From positions 5,270,001 through 5,334,000 of the forward strand of contig JAPEHQ010000001.1 in NCBI GenBank assembly GCA_027405735.1: a DNA stretch of 64,000 bases, in the 5' to 3' direction. This DNA comes from Mucor racemosus. Its lineage: Eukaryota > Mucoromycota > Mucoromycetes > Mucorales > Mucoraceae. Positions 35,590 through 45,862 of the stretch are shown here, one piece after another. The notes under the pieces are model-generated. The model was not told the origin of the DNA, did not search any database, and saw only the letters and a list, made by a program, of their open reading frames with translations. Every line of letters begins with the position of its first letter. The stretch's first letter is position 1. The position numbers and the translations under genes were made by a program.

Positions 35590-36365
35590 AGTACTGCCAA
35601 AAAAAGAATGAATTCTTCGAGAGTTTTTTCCATATCAAATTATGCAATTTAGTAGCAATGATTGCAATTAACTATGCTTTTTGAGCCTATTGATGTTAAT
35701 CAAAATAATTAATTAGTCTCATGCATCAAAAGTAAGCTTTGCTTTATACTACATTCACATTCGCCCACTCAGTAAATGACGTTGAATTTATTACCCGTTA
35801 TATCAATCAGCCAACTTCATCTTGATCCAATACATTTGACAATGAAATACCAAAATTACACTTGAGCCACCAGGTATCGCCACAAAAACATTGCGTACAG
35901 ATCGAGGAAGCATTACGATTTGGGTCATTTTTTGTGTTCATAGATGTGAGTTCTCTCACACATTCATAGTAAAAGTTATATGTAGATAACAATTATTTCC
36001 AATACAAATAAAATAAGGACTACAAGTGATTATATCACGGAGAGCGTAGGGTCTTTATTATTAAGTTGAAAAAGGAAGCCAGGAGCCATCAGGTCCTGGA
36101 TTCTAAAAGTATTTATACCATTTCAATTCCATTTGGATGTCAGGTTCAATATGGGATTGAAATGAGATTTAACATTAAATAATAGGCAAAACCCTACACA
36201 TAGATCTCTGCATGAAGAACCATATATCTATCCGTTCAATTTAACTGATATACATTGAATGCCAACATTGTACATGATTCTAAAAAAATGTAATTATAAA
36301 AAAAGTGCTGGGAAGTACAATTATAACTCTTCTAAGTCCATTCAAGATATAAAGTAAATTACAGC
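35590..36365. other. Repeat-nest spacer without recognisable features
   Basis: AT-rich sequence between composite repeat copy 1 and the lone block A copy. I see no coding potential and no match to other parts of the window. Confidence 0.45.
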
Positions 36366-36369
36366 GGAA

Positions 36370-37165
36370 GAACCATAAAGTAAACGAAATAGGCAATATC
36401 AGTTACAATAGATTATAGAAATATATATTTTTTTACCAGAAAAACCGGCTGTCATATCTTACATTTATTAAAAAATTGTAAAAGCGAGCCCGTATAGCGA
36501 CGCCGTAATTGAGCATGGCAAGATTGAACGGCTAAGTCTCTTACTACGGTATACTTAGGTTTCAAATAAAAAGGTGCTTTTCAACTTTTCTTATATTTAA
36601 CCATATACGGTCTGAAAATTCGGACTTTGTAGCGGACATTTTCGGGAACTCATTTTACCCTTACCAACACTCATGATTTTGATCAAGAAACAGAAAAATC
36701 AAATTTTGATACCAAAATCAACGTTTAAATATAGTACATTATGAGAGAAAATTGTAGCCATAGCTAATACGCATTTTATTAAAGCTTAATATTAAATGTT
36801 AAATAATGAAACTTAGCATTTTTGGCCCAAAAACGGTTTTTTGATTAAAGGATTTTCATGTAATATTTTGCAATAAAAAGGTTTGATATTTTTTATTGAG
36901 AAAATAGAGCGCTAAATTCTGTATTTGTGTATATTTTTTGTTTTATAATTGGTAGCATAATTAACTCTAGATTTGCAAAATCAGAAAAAAAAATTTTAAA
37001 AATGTCAAAATTGATGATCTGGACAAGAATAATTTTTAAAATTAATATTCCGCTTATAAGCCTTGTAAGTCCTAAAAATAAGAACTTTTATAATACATGA
37101 GAACTTTTTCAAGAATTTACGATGCTGTACCCGCTTGATTCAAGCTTATTACTGTAAATCTTTAT
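36370..37165 (+). repeat. Block A, copy 2 (detached)
   Basis: This copy of block A stands directly before composite repeat copy 2, not in its internal position. It shares the CGAGCCCGTA and GCGACGCCGTAATTGAGCA landmarks and the ACCCGCTTGATTCAAGCTTATTACTG end with the other copies. It probably marks an independent insertion or a tandem rearrangement. Confidence 0.8.
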
Positions 37166-38138
37166 ACTGTAGATCTGAACTCTCTCTCACATTACTACGG
37201 CCGACCTGTGCTGCACAAGATGATTCCGTTTTGCCCACTGAATATGGTTAAAAAGATAACAATATGCACAACAAAAGAAACTGCACACGAGCACAACGAT
37301 AAGCCTGTATGTGCAGAATTATAATAGATTCTGTCCGTGTGCATAACATTGATCCCATGTGTGCATAATAATAGAATTATTGCCCATAAGCATATCAGTA
37401 TCCCTATTTGTGCATAATAATAAAATCTGACTATTATGAGCATAATGAACTGATCGTATGGGCACAAATTGGTTTGTACATAAGCATCGTGCCGTTCTCA
37501 AAGTTCCATTTCATTTTTTACTGGAATGGATTTTTAAATTACATTTCCTTTTATTAATATAGATTATATAAACAATAATACAATTCAATATTTTGTTGAT
37601 GTAGAGCAATAATACATGCAAGAGTCATTATATTTACGATTATCACCATTATTTGTAAATATGTTTATAGCTATAATGTTTACAGCAACAATGGTTTTTG
37701 CTCGAGCATAAACTTAAATATCACTTACTGCTTAAATTTACATGCAAGCGAAATCTAATATTATAGATGTTACTTTATCACACATAAAATTTAAACAAAT
37801 TAACCTTCTTTAAACTTACTATTTTAGTTTACGATTGTCAGTTGTAAAAAGATTTGTTTTCAAATATACAGTAGCTACGGTCAAAACTATGGTTACTAGA
37901 CAAAACATTAGATTATTCTTTTTTTTTTGTTTCTATATCATTTGAAATTTTATCACTTTTCTGGAACATTTCGTGGATTTCTAACTAGTTCTACCTTTTC
38001 ATTGAGTAGATATAAATATCATTGCCTTCGATTTGATCTGGTAATCATCAAGAAATGTCCAACAATACAGTAGTAAATAATGATGTTTGATTTTAGAATG
38101 CGACTAAATAAAAATATCAGTCTCTAATATAGACTGCT

Positions 38139-38670
38139 GTTGTATTCCACCTACTAGTATCATAATACATTATCACCTTCTACAGTATCAATACATCTTA
38201 CAATCTGTTGACTACGACATGTATTGAGGCGCAAGTCTTGATATCGGATATAAAAAACTCCTAGCGTATCAATTTTAATCCAGTAATTACCAAGAACGCT
38301 TTGACCTCAATTATGACACCATACTATTTCATCCCAGCGGTTAATCAATCAAGTAGCTATCAAATCAACATCCAAGTACATTTAGCGCAGCATTGAAACA
38401 AGACAACTCAGAAGCTCTGCAAAAACTGTTAAATTATGATTGATTCATTTCAATCCATAGATTACTATCAAACAGATCTAATGGTTCAATAGTACCTTAA
38501 ATTATATCTCAGGATCTTAATGTCAAGTCAATATAAAGGCTATACTTTTATATCTAAATAAACGATATCTTGTTTTTATTATACAGTTGAAGAACTGATT
38601 AATTACTCATTCTTTTATAATTGTATTCTTTTTTAAGTACTATTTATCAATCCTGAAAATATACGACAAC
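38139..38670 (-). mobile_element. R3 element, complete-looking copy nested in repeat D
   Basis: In copy 1 the flanks of this block are contiguous (around 33330). The insert begins GTTGTATTCCACC and ends ATACGACAAC, so its ends are GTTGT/ACAAC inverted repeats. It is homologous, inverted, to 28910-29304 plus 29668-29753 and to 43066-43200, and direct to 41605-42030. No coding frame is present, so it is most likely a non-autonomous DNA element. A target duplication could not be resolved. Confidence 0.7.
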
Positions 38671-38929
38671 TACTATCAATATTAAAAACATTAGTCCTTT
38701 ATGTTAGCATGCGTATTCAGATAAAAGAAAAGAATACCAGCTTGATAGTCTGATATGCCTTATCAAATGGTGAATAATATCCTCGGAATATGAAAACAAA
38801 AAGAGATAAATAACACACGTAGAAAAAGATTTTCAAGGCTTTGCATTATTTAGCGCAATTAAAACCCTGCTAATAAATTGCACATTTCAGCCAATGTAAA
38901 AGCAGCATTACAGCGCATCAACCCATAAA

Positions 38930-39715
38930 CTAAACAAAATAGGCAGTAACTGTTATCATAGAAACATACATTTTTCTACCGGATAAACCGTCTGTCATAC
39001 CATAGATTCGTTAAAAATTGCAAAAGCGAGCCCGCAGAGAGACGCCGTAATTGGGCAGCATAGCAAGGTTGAATGGCTAAGTCCCTTATACCATGGTCTA
39101 TATCTAAGTTTTAAATAAAAATGCCTTTTCTTCTTACTTTTCTTATATTTAACCATATACGGTCTGAAAATTCAGACTTTGTAGTGGACATTTTCGGGAA
39201 CTCATTTCATCCTTACCAGCACTCATGATTTTGATCAAGAAACAGAAAAATCAAATTTTGACACCAAAATCAACGTTTAAATATACTACATTATGAGAGA
39301 AAATTGTAGCCATAGCTAATACGCATTTTATTAAAGCTTAATATTAAATGTTAAATAATGAAACTTAGCATTTTTGGCCCAAAAACGGTTTTTTGATTAA
39401 AGGATTTTCATGTAATATTTTGCAATAAAAATGTTTGTTATTTTTTATTGAGCAAATAGAGCGCTAAATTCTGTATTTGTGTATATTTTTTGTTTTATAA
39501 TTGGTAGCATAATTAACTCTAGATTTGCAAAATCAGAAAAAAAAATTAAAAAATGTCAAAATTGATGATCTGGACAAGAATAATTTTTAAAATTAATATT
39601 CCGCTTATAAGCCTTGTAACTCTTAAAAATAAGAAATTTTATAGTACTTGACAACCTTTTCAAGAATCTACAATGCTGTATCCACTTGATTTAAGCTTAT
39701 TACCGTAAGTATTTA
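38930..39715 (+). repeat. Block A, copy 3
   Basis: Direct repeat of 33585-34400 in the expected internal position of composite repeat D. The same landmarks are present with scattered substitutions (for example TTGTAGTGGACATTTTCGGG). Confidence 0.85.
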
Positions 39716-39815
39716 TACATGTTAATATTATGTGGTAGCTTATTTGATGGTAATATAGTCTTACGTTATAATTATTGCGCTAAAGGTAATTTACATTAAG
39801 TTTTTTTACTCTTAC

Positions 39816-40047
39816 CTCTCCAATATCATAAATATAAACATGGCCATCACTGAAATCTATTGCCACCTTTTACCCTCTTTGTCCCAAGTCAATTTATTCA
39901 ATGCTTTACCAGAACTAACTGAAGTACTTACAAATGGTTCCTCGGTATTTTCATTCAAATTCCATAAACTAAATTGACTTGTTCCATCAACAGTAGTATC
40001 AAATGTATCATCAGTCCGCCTTCTTATGATAAATGCCGCCAATCTGA
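39816..40047 (-). pseudogene. Dynein intermediate chain exon fragment, copy 2 (frameshifted)
   Basis: The minus-strand frame reads TVDGTSQFSLWNLNENTEEP, then GKALNKLTWDKEGKR, then after a one-base frame change AIDFSDGHVYIYDIGE and a GTAAGA donor. It is preceded by a TTTCAG acceptor-like end. The match to the terminal WD repeat of dynein intermediate chain is clear from the WNLN-x-TE-x-P and ALN-x-W motifs. The frameshift (near 39876) and lack of neighbouring exons make it a fragment. It is less damaged than copy 1, with no other stop up to the break. Confidence 0.8.
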
Positions 40048-40385
40048 AATCAGAAACATCCCGCTGTCATTGTTATAAGCTATGGAAAGCTTGATTTTTA
40101 ATAATACAACAATCAGATAAAAGGCAAGATAATACTAATAGCATATGATGAGTATTCAACATCTAGTTGAGTTTAATGAAGAATGCTTTTGAACCCCTTT
40201 GAAAATCCTAAAGCAAACACAACATTTTGGTCCTGTAATTTTTATCCATCAAAATGTCGCAATTTTGACCACACAATGAAAGCACCTTTTATCAATCTTG
40301 GCCTCATTTTACATTGAGTATCAGTTTTTTACCAGTTGTATTTTTTCTGATTCATTAATATTTGGTCATATTGAACAATAGTATA

Positions 40386-41180
40386 TTAAATTACAATTTA
40401 CTAGCATACTGTTGGTAGTTTTTTGTTATTACTTTAAAAACTTGATCCTATTATTATTATTATTACCATTGATTATAATTGTCAAACTGATTGATTCATA
40501 CAGTATATCATATTACTATTTCGCATTGGTAGATATTATATAATTAATATCTGCATTTAACACTGGTGGACTGGAAAGTTGGTGTCTGTCTTTAGTTTGA
40601 TAAATAATGTGTACTTTGGTTCCCCAGTATAATTCTAGGTGTAGAAATACCTAAAAACTGAATTTTCCAATGCAGCTGCATCTGTTATGTCAGAATATAG
40701 ATATAGCGTTACAGTTGTCGTATTATCTGGATATTGGTATTGTATCACTTGATAATCTCTTCTATATATAATCTCATCCTCTACATTGAATAAAACCCAC
40801 CTTTTACTCTTGTCTAATTCTTATTAGTTTTGGTAAAGCAGCATCTGTTGAATATCACTTGAGTTTCTGTGCGTTGTAGCTCATGTTATACTAACTCCCA
40901 TATCGGCAAATTTTGCTTTACATTCATCCATATTCAATTTCTGTGTCATACAGCTTAATATTAATGTACTAACATTGGGTTTTGTTTATATCTCCATCAC
41001 AAATTGGCATTTTTTTTCTGATGATTTCTACTACCAATCTCTGGAAAGCTCTATTATCATTTCCAAAAAGAAAAAATACACTTTAATTTGCTGCATTCCC
41101 CAAATAGTAAAAAACTGACAAATACATGTTCACATGATGTATGGGGAATAAAATTGTAGACCAAAGGAGAGTGACAAGCT
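40386..41180. other. Repeat-nest spacer
   Basis: No coding potential or clear repeat copy is recognised. The sequence is AT-rich with a short TTA/TTG microsatellite-like stretch near 40455. Confidence 0.4.
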
Positions 41181-41343
41181 TAAAGGGTAGCGCATGCGCT
41201 ACAAATTGAGCGCGACACACATATTCGTGAGTTCAAACCCGCCAAAGGGGAAGCCCTTTGGTATTATTAGGATATGAATTTCGAAAGAGAATCTCCGATG
41301 ACTTTGCTTCTCATCGAATATGATCCTCCTTTTTTTTTTTTAG
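41181..41343 (+). repeat. Possible tRNA-derived SINE-like unit
   Basis: TAGCGCATGCG at 41188-41198 fits the RNA polymerase III A box and GTTCAAACC at 41231-41239 fits the B box, with tRNA-like spacing. A perfect 8-bp-arm hairpin (CCAAAGGG-GAAG-CCCTTTGG, 41242-41261) follows, and a T run near 41332-41341 could terminate transcription. The T stem does not pair properly, so it is not a functional tRNA. No second copy was seen in the window. Confidence 0.35.
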
Positions 41344-41604
41344 TGCAGTAAATGACGAAGTTATTTACTAAAATAAAAAAATAAAAGCAGTAGAAATACA
41401 ATTATAATCAGCTAAAGTTTTTATTACAAAAGATTTCTCAAGATTTAAAATAATTGAAAAAGTATGAGGGTATTTATAGTGATTTGGAGAACTTGGATAC
41501 CATCAGACTTGAATGGATGTATATTTAGTAATCTTTCAGTTTTGAGTACACTGTTGTTGATTTAATATTTTAAGGGGTAAATTATGTAGGGCATTGACCA
41601 TACG

Positions 41605-42030
41605 GGATTGATTAGCGTACTATGTTTAATCCAATAATTACCAAGAACGCTTGGATCTCAATTATGATACCATATTATTTCATCCCAGTGGTTAATCAAT
41701 CAAGTAGCTATCAAATCAACATCCAAGTACATTTAGCGCAGCATTGAAGCAAGGTAATTCACAAGCTCTGCAAGAACGGTTAAATTATGATTGATCCGTT
41801 TCAATCCTTAGATTACTATCAAACAGATCTAATGGTTTAATAATGCCATAAATTACAACCCAGGATCTCAATGTCACATCAATATAAAACGCGATACTTT
41901 ATATCTAAATTAACGATATCTTGTTTTTATTATACAGTTGAAGAACTGATTCATTACTTATTCTCTTTCAATTGTATCCTTTTTTAAATATTATTCATTA
42001 AGCCTGAAAATACACGACAAGGCTAAACCT
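41605..42030 (-). repeat. Repeat R3, minus-strand copy
   Basis: Homologous to 38260-38670 in the same orientation and to 28910-29260 inverted (ACCAAGAACGCTTGGATCTC, GTTAATCAATCAAGTAGC, ACAGATCTAATGG). It ends at CCTGAAAATACACGACAA, agreeing with the terminus deduced from 38670. Confidence 0.75.
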
Positions 42031-42212
42031 TTTTCAATTCTGCGGATTAGTGCTAGAAGTACCTGTCATTGCAACGGGAGGTCATTTAAATTCATATTTG
42101 TTGAGAAGAACTGATGGGCTTGCTGATCTTAGTAAATGTAAGTAACAGGTAACCAACTTGTTGCTCAAACTGGCTGAACGTACAATGACCCATGGATGCT
42201 GATAGTTTTGGT

Positions 42213-42256
42213 GTCGAGCCGGGATTTGTTAGCCAAATTTACTAGTATGCATATCA
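42213..42256 (+). repeat. GTCGAGCC end repeat, inverted partner of 32886-32944
   Basis: GTGTCGAGCCGGG followed by AAATTTACTAGTATGC corresponds to the reverse complement of the palindrome near 32900. It could be one terminus of the same element family. Confidence 0.55.
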
Positions 42257-42919
42257 TATGCATTAATGAAAAAGGAAAAAATTTGCTAGACATATGCAAA
42301 ACTTACTAAGTGCAGTGGAATTACATACTAAAAACGCTTGGTAACAATAAAACAACCTAAATTTCAAGTGTTGCTCATAAAATATGATGCCAATTGAAAT
42401 GTGAACAGCAATAATAAACAAACGATTCAATTGAACACAATAATAAACGCATGCTAAAAATATGAAATACCTTTTTGAACCATACATGTCGTGTAGATGT
42501 TAGCACCCTTGATCACGGCGCAATCAATTACACAACAAATGACATATATATCAAAACAGGAGTCTATCCAAATTAATAATAATAATAAACAAAGATATCA
42601 ATTTAGTCAACTGCTCATCTATATTGAAGTTGCACTATCAATATAAATAAGATTCAAGCATATAAAAACTACCCCTTAAAAATCAAGGTTACATAAAATA
42701 GATATAAAAATAATGATCTATCAGAATTAGGAATTACCGAACTACCAATTTAGAACATCTGTCAAACCATGATGTTCAACATGCAAGTCAAGCAAGGTCA
42801 TATTCCATGCGTCTATCATCATGCTACTATTGAATTATAGAAGCGTGATTCCAATATATCCACACAATATCCAAATGCTCATTCTAATTATATTATCACT
42901 CACATCTAATACACTCATT

Positions 42920-43010
42920 CAATTAGTATATAAACCCCCTCTATAAGCTCATAATAAAACGGTACTTTTTCATTTGATTAATTTTATACGATTTACCTTT
43001 CGATAAATCA
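42920..43010 (+). repeat. Possible LTR fragment, related to 20440-20530
   Basis: TATATAAACCCC, AATAAAACGGTACTTTTT and TCGATAAATCAA occur in the same order as at 20440-20530. The sequence lies directly before the R3 segment at 43066, whose junction is sharp (CTTGACA then TCCTAGGAG), so an element end probably lies near 43065. The 5' end is unresolved. Confidence 0.35.
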
Positions 43011-43065
43011 AATAATAAACAAAACAACCACTTCCCAAAAGGTCGATATTGCCACACTTGACATC

Positions 43066-43200
43066 CTAGGAGTTTTTTATATCCGATATCAAGACTTTGC
43101 ACTTCAATACATGTCGTAATCAATAGATTGTAAGATGAATTGATACCGTAGAAGGCGATAACATATGATACTTCTTGGTGGCATACAACATAGTATATGG
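43066..43200 (+). repeat. Repeat R3, plus-strand copy with empty hAT site
   Basis: Contains CTAGGAGTTTTTTATATCCG, the uninterrupted CTTCAATA site (43102-43109) and GATACCGTAGAAGGCGATAAC. It matches 29266-29304 joined to 29676-29765 and shows the state before the hAT-like insertion. It is itself interrupted by the solo LTR at 43201. Confidence 0.85.
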
Positions 43201-43697
43201 TGTGCTGAACTAGGTAGTATTTCTCCACATAATAAATTAAAAGTCATCTCATTTGAAACCATGCCATGCAATTCAAATAAGAGATTATGAATATAAACCA
43301 TAAATAATCAAGGATATTCTAATGTATCAAAGATACCAAGGGTATTCATAATGTGTTGTATTATAAATAAAAAAACCTAAAAATTTTATGCGAATCAAAT
43401 AGAATAAGTAAGGGCTGTTCTGAACGCATGATTGACAACTGAGGTTGTCAAAAACCAATTTAAGCGCCGCCCTTGATCAAGTAAATCAAGGACTCAACAA
43501 CCCAACAATATATTCAAAATTGCGGAATAACTGAAAGTCGACAGAACAACTGCCAGACAAATATCAATAACCAAATAATATAAATAGAGAAGTAGAAATA
43601 GTATTTTATTGTAGATTATCCATAATTAAATAAAGAAGGATTTAAACAGTATCTCTTTTAAAGCTTTTTTTATAAAATTTTACTCCTTTTTACTGCA
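43201..43697 (+). mobile_element. Solo LTR with 5-bp target duplication
   Basis: The 497-bp insert starts TGTGCTGAAC and ends TTTACTGCA (TG...CA termini). It is flanked by TATGG at 43196-43200 and 43698-43702. The related locus at 29754-29770 runs through without it (CATAGTATGTGGTTCATA). A second copy lies inverted at 52094-52592. No internal retrotransposon sequence remains, so it is read as a solo LTR. Inside it, TTGACAACTGAGGTTGTCAA forms a small palindrome. Confidence 0.88.
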
Positions 43698-43970
43698 TAT
43701 GGTTCATATTTTTGCCAATGGTCACTCTTCCAAAAAAAAAGCCGAACAATCTCCAGAAGCGGCCATCTAATAATATTTCCAAGCTTTAAATTTCTAGAAA
43801 AAATCACCGGACAGCCCGGATGCGGTTGTTTAAATATTCCAAGCAGCTATAAGATGCAGGTATCAAAATTTCATACAAAAATTAAGGTTCGACTGTATTG
43901 CTACTAATTATTCAAAGGCTTATTTTAAGTAAAGCATAAATACAACCAACAACATTATTAGCTTAATTGA
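43698..43970 (+). repeat. Repeat matching 29754-30020
   Basis: Continues the R3-associated segment after the solo LTR: GGTTCATATTTTTGCCAA, GAAGCGGCCATCTAATAATA and TTCCAAGCAGCTATAAGATG. The reverse of its end reads ACAGTCGAACCTTAAT, similar to pogo/Tc1 element ends. Confidence 0.75.
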
Positions 43971-44133
43971 TTTATCAAAATATGCTTAGGTTAAATAAAA
44001 ACTAGAAATTTAATCAAGTAAAGAGATATCGTTTATTGGAATGAAATTAATAGGGTTTATATACTATTTGATTTGGGGAATTAACGATGTGATAAGTTAG
44101 TTTAGATTTTATTTAATAGTAATGTGTCATGTT

Positions 44134-44225
44134 GTTATATCATGTTGGTATATCATGTTGGAATATCGCGCTGGCGTATTATGCTTTTGTACCATGCTTC
44201 TATACCATGCTTCTATACCATGCTT
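44134..44225 (+). repeat. 13-bp minisatellite, seven units
   Basis: Consecutive units GTTATATCATGTTG, GTATATCATGTTG, GAATATCGCGCTG, GCGTATTATGCTT, TTGTACCATGCTT and CTATACCATGCTT (twice) form an ordered, gradually changing array. It ends in a perfect 11-bp-arm hairpin (TATACCATGCT at 44214-44224 and its complement at 44231-44241). Confidence 0.85.
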
Positions 44226-44327
44226 TTAGGAGCATGGTATAGTTAATATTCAATTAAGTAACTTCCGGTTCCGAATCTGTTATTGTTTACTTTTTTGATT
44301 TGACATGATCCGGTTTAAGAATGATAC

Positions 44328-44640
44328 ATCAGCAGTGAATACTTGTAAAAATCTGAAACATTAGCGCTGAAAACGTTATATCAACTGCAAAAAATAAGAT
44401 ATTTCCGGATACTTATTTTTATATTAGAGGTGAACATCTCAGGTATATTGTCATATTTTTTTATTTTGGTATTATTTAGTAAAAAAAAAAACTGAGAAAG
44501 AATGAACAGCCGGATACAGTTTTAAGGGAAAAACATTACTGGATTTTATGTACGTTTAAGTTTTTCGTAGCTTATAAAGTAAACTTAAGAACAGGTAGCT
44601 TAATGCAGCCAATTTGTATCTATTTAGCAATGTCTAAGCT
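44328..44640 (-). repeat. Non-coding repeat family R1, copy c (partial)
   Basis: AAATCTGAAACATTAGCGCTG, TCAACTGCAAAAAATA and GAACATCTCAGGTATATTG align with 53415-53735. It is therefore an inverted partial copy of 18395-19622. No coding frame is present. Confidence 0.7.
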
Positions 44641-45862
44641 ACGATGAGGCGCAACAAGTTGGAGATAATAATTAAAGTATCGGTTGCATAGTTAAGATTT
44701 AGTTTCAAATGCTATTCATCGATGAAGCAGTGTATGTGTATCTAGTGTCTAAATATGGCGTACTTGCTGGGCTCCATATATTTCTCCCTCTAATAGAGTT
44801 CACGTCTTAGAAGTGAGAGATTGTAACGTTCTTTTCAAGTTGTTACAACTTTTTGGTACAGTTTTAGTTGGTCACCATTTGTATGAATGAAGAGAGATGG
44901 TAAATCATCCTGCTTCGAAGACATGCATTTCTTTAAAAACACGACTTATGTGCCATGCTCATGGTAAAATTATAGGCTGCAATCAAGTGGATTAAGTATA
45001 TATGGAGGTGACTAATTATAAACCTTCTCTCAATCCAATGTATTAAATTAATTTACCATACTGTTTGACATTACCAAGAGTCAAAATTTAATTAAATGAA
45101 TAACCTTCACATGCAAAAAGATGAGGGTCCGATTGTTTAATTTCGGCGAAATATGGCTCGGCGTTTAGATGATAATTTTTTCGATATACTGCCAACATTT
45201 TAGACATTTACACAAAACTCGACAATCATTGCTATATAAGTACAAGTTATTTTATTTGTGGTTTTTGCGCGTATAAACGAATTATAAATTCCAATTATCA
45301 ATAGCATTTATAAAACACATGTTGAAGCAGTGGAAAGCAAATGCCATTGTACTACTCGAATATTTCTATTTTTTTTTTTTTTTTGCAATTGATTTAAAGT
45401 TTCTTTCTGTCTTACATCGATGATAAACCATAACAAAAAGCTTCCTTTTTTTTCTGCGTTTTACCAGTTTGAACCTCTTACTACCTTTCCAGGAAAAAAC
45501 GAAAATGAGACATGCATGATAAAGTGAAAAATAAAAGCAGCTTTAAGATCGATCTTGGTTATAATATTTGTTGCATTGTTTACTACAAATGAAATTACTA
45601 ATGAAATTTACTTCAAAATGTTACATGACCGCGGGAAAAGCTTGCCTATTTTAAGCATATGTATGCAGTTTGATTGGACATTGAATATCACTATTTCGGG
45701 TAAAGAAGCTCAGAAAGTGCTAAATGACACAATTATATTGCGACTTGACGGTCCAACGTGAAAGAAAAAAAATTTGCTTGTATAAATACACTGATCTGCA
45801 TGACATAATTTTTCTCTTCTTTTTCATCAATATATTTTTCTTATATTTTTTTAGTTATTATC
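44641..45862. promoter_or_regulatory. Spacer and promoter of the acyl-CoA synthetase gene
   Basis: No gene is supported in this 1.2-kb stretch. A TATAAATA box lies at 45781-45788, 75 bp before the ATG at 45863, followed by a TTTTTCTTTTTC pyrimidine leader. The rest is AT-rich. Confidence 0.5.

Larger units (their letters stand above)
37195..40385 (+). mobile_element. Composite repeat D, copy 2
   Basis: This is the second copy of the element at 30124-35585, in the same orientation. It lacks the transposase insert and instead contains a 532-bp R3 insertion at 38139-38670. Left end CTACGGCCGACC and right end around CATATTGAACAAT match copy 1. The dynein intermediate chain fragment lies at its right side. 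Confidence 0.75.

Noticed and set aside
33585..39715. CRISPR-like array considered for the triple block A
   Set aside because: Units are about 800 bp with irregular spacing and no short spacers; this is a eukaryotic repeat nest.
30124..40385. Helitron identity for composite repeat D
   Set aside because: Gene-fragment capture fits, but no 5' TC with 3' hairpin-CTRR end and no Rep/helicase were found.
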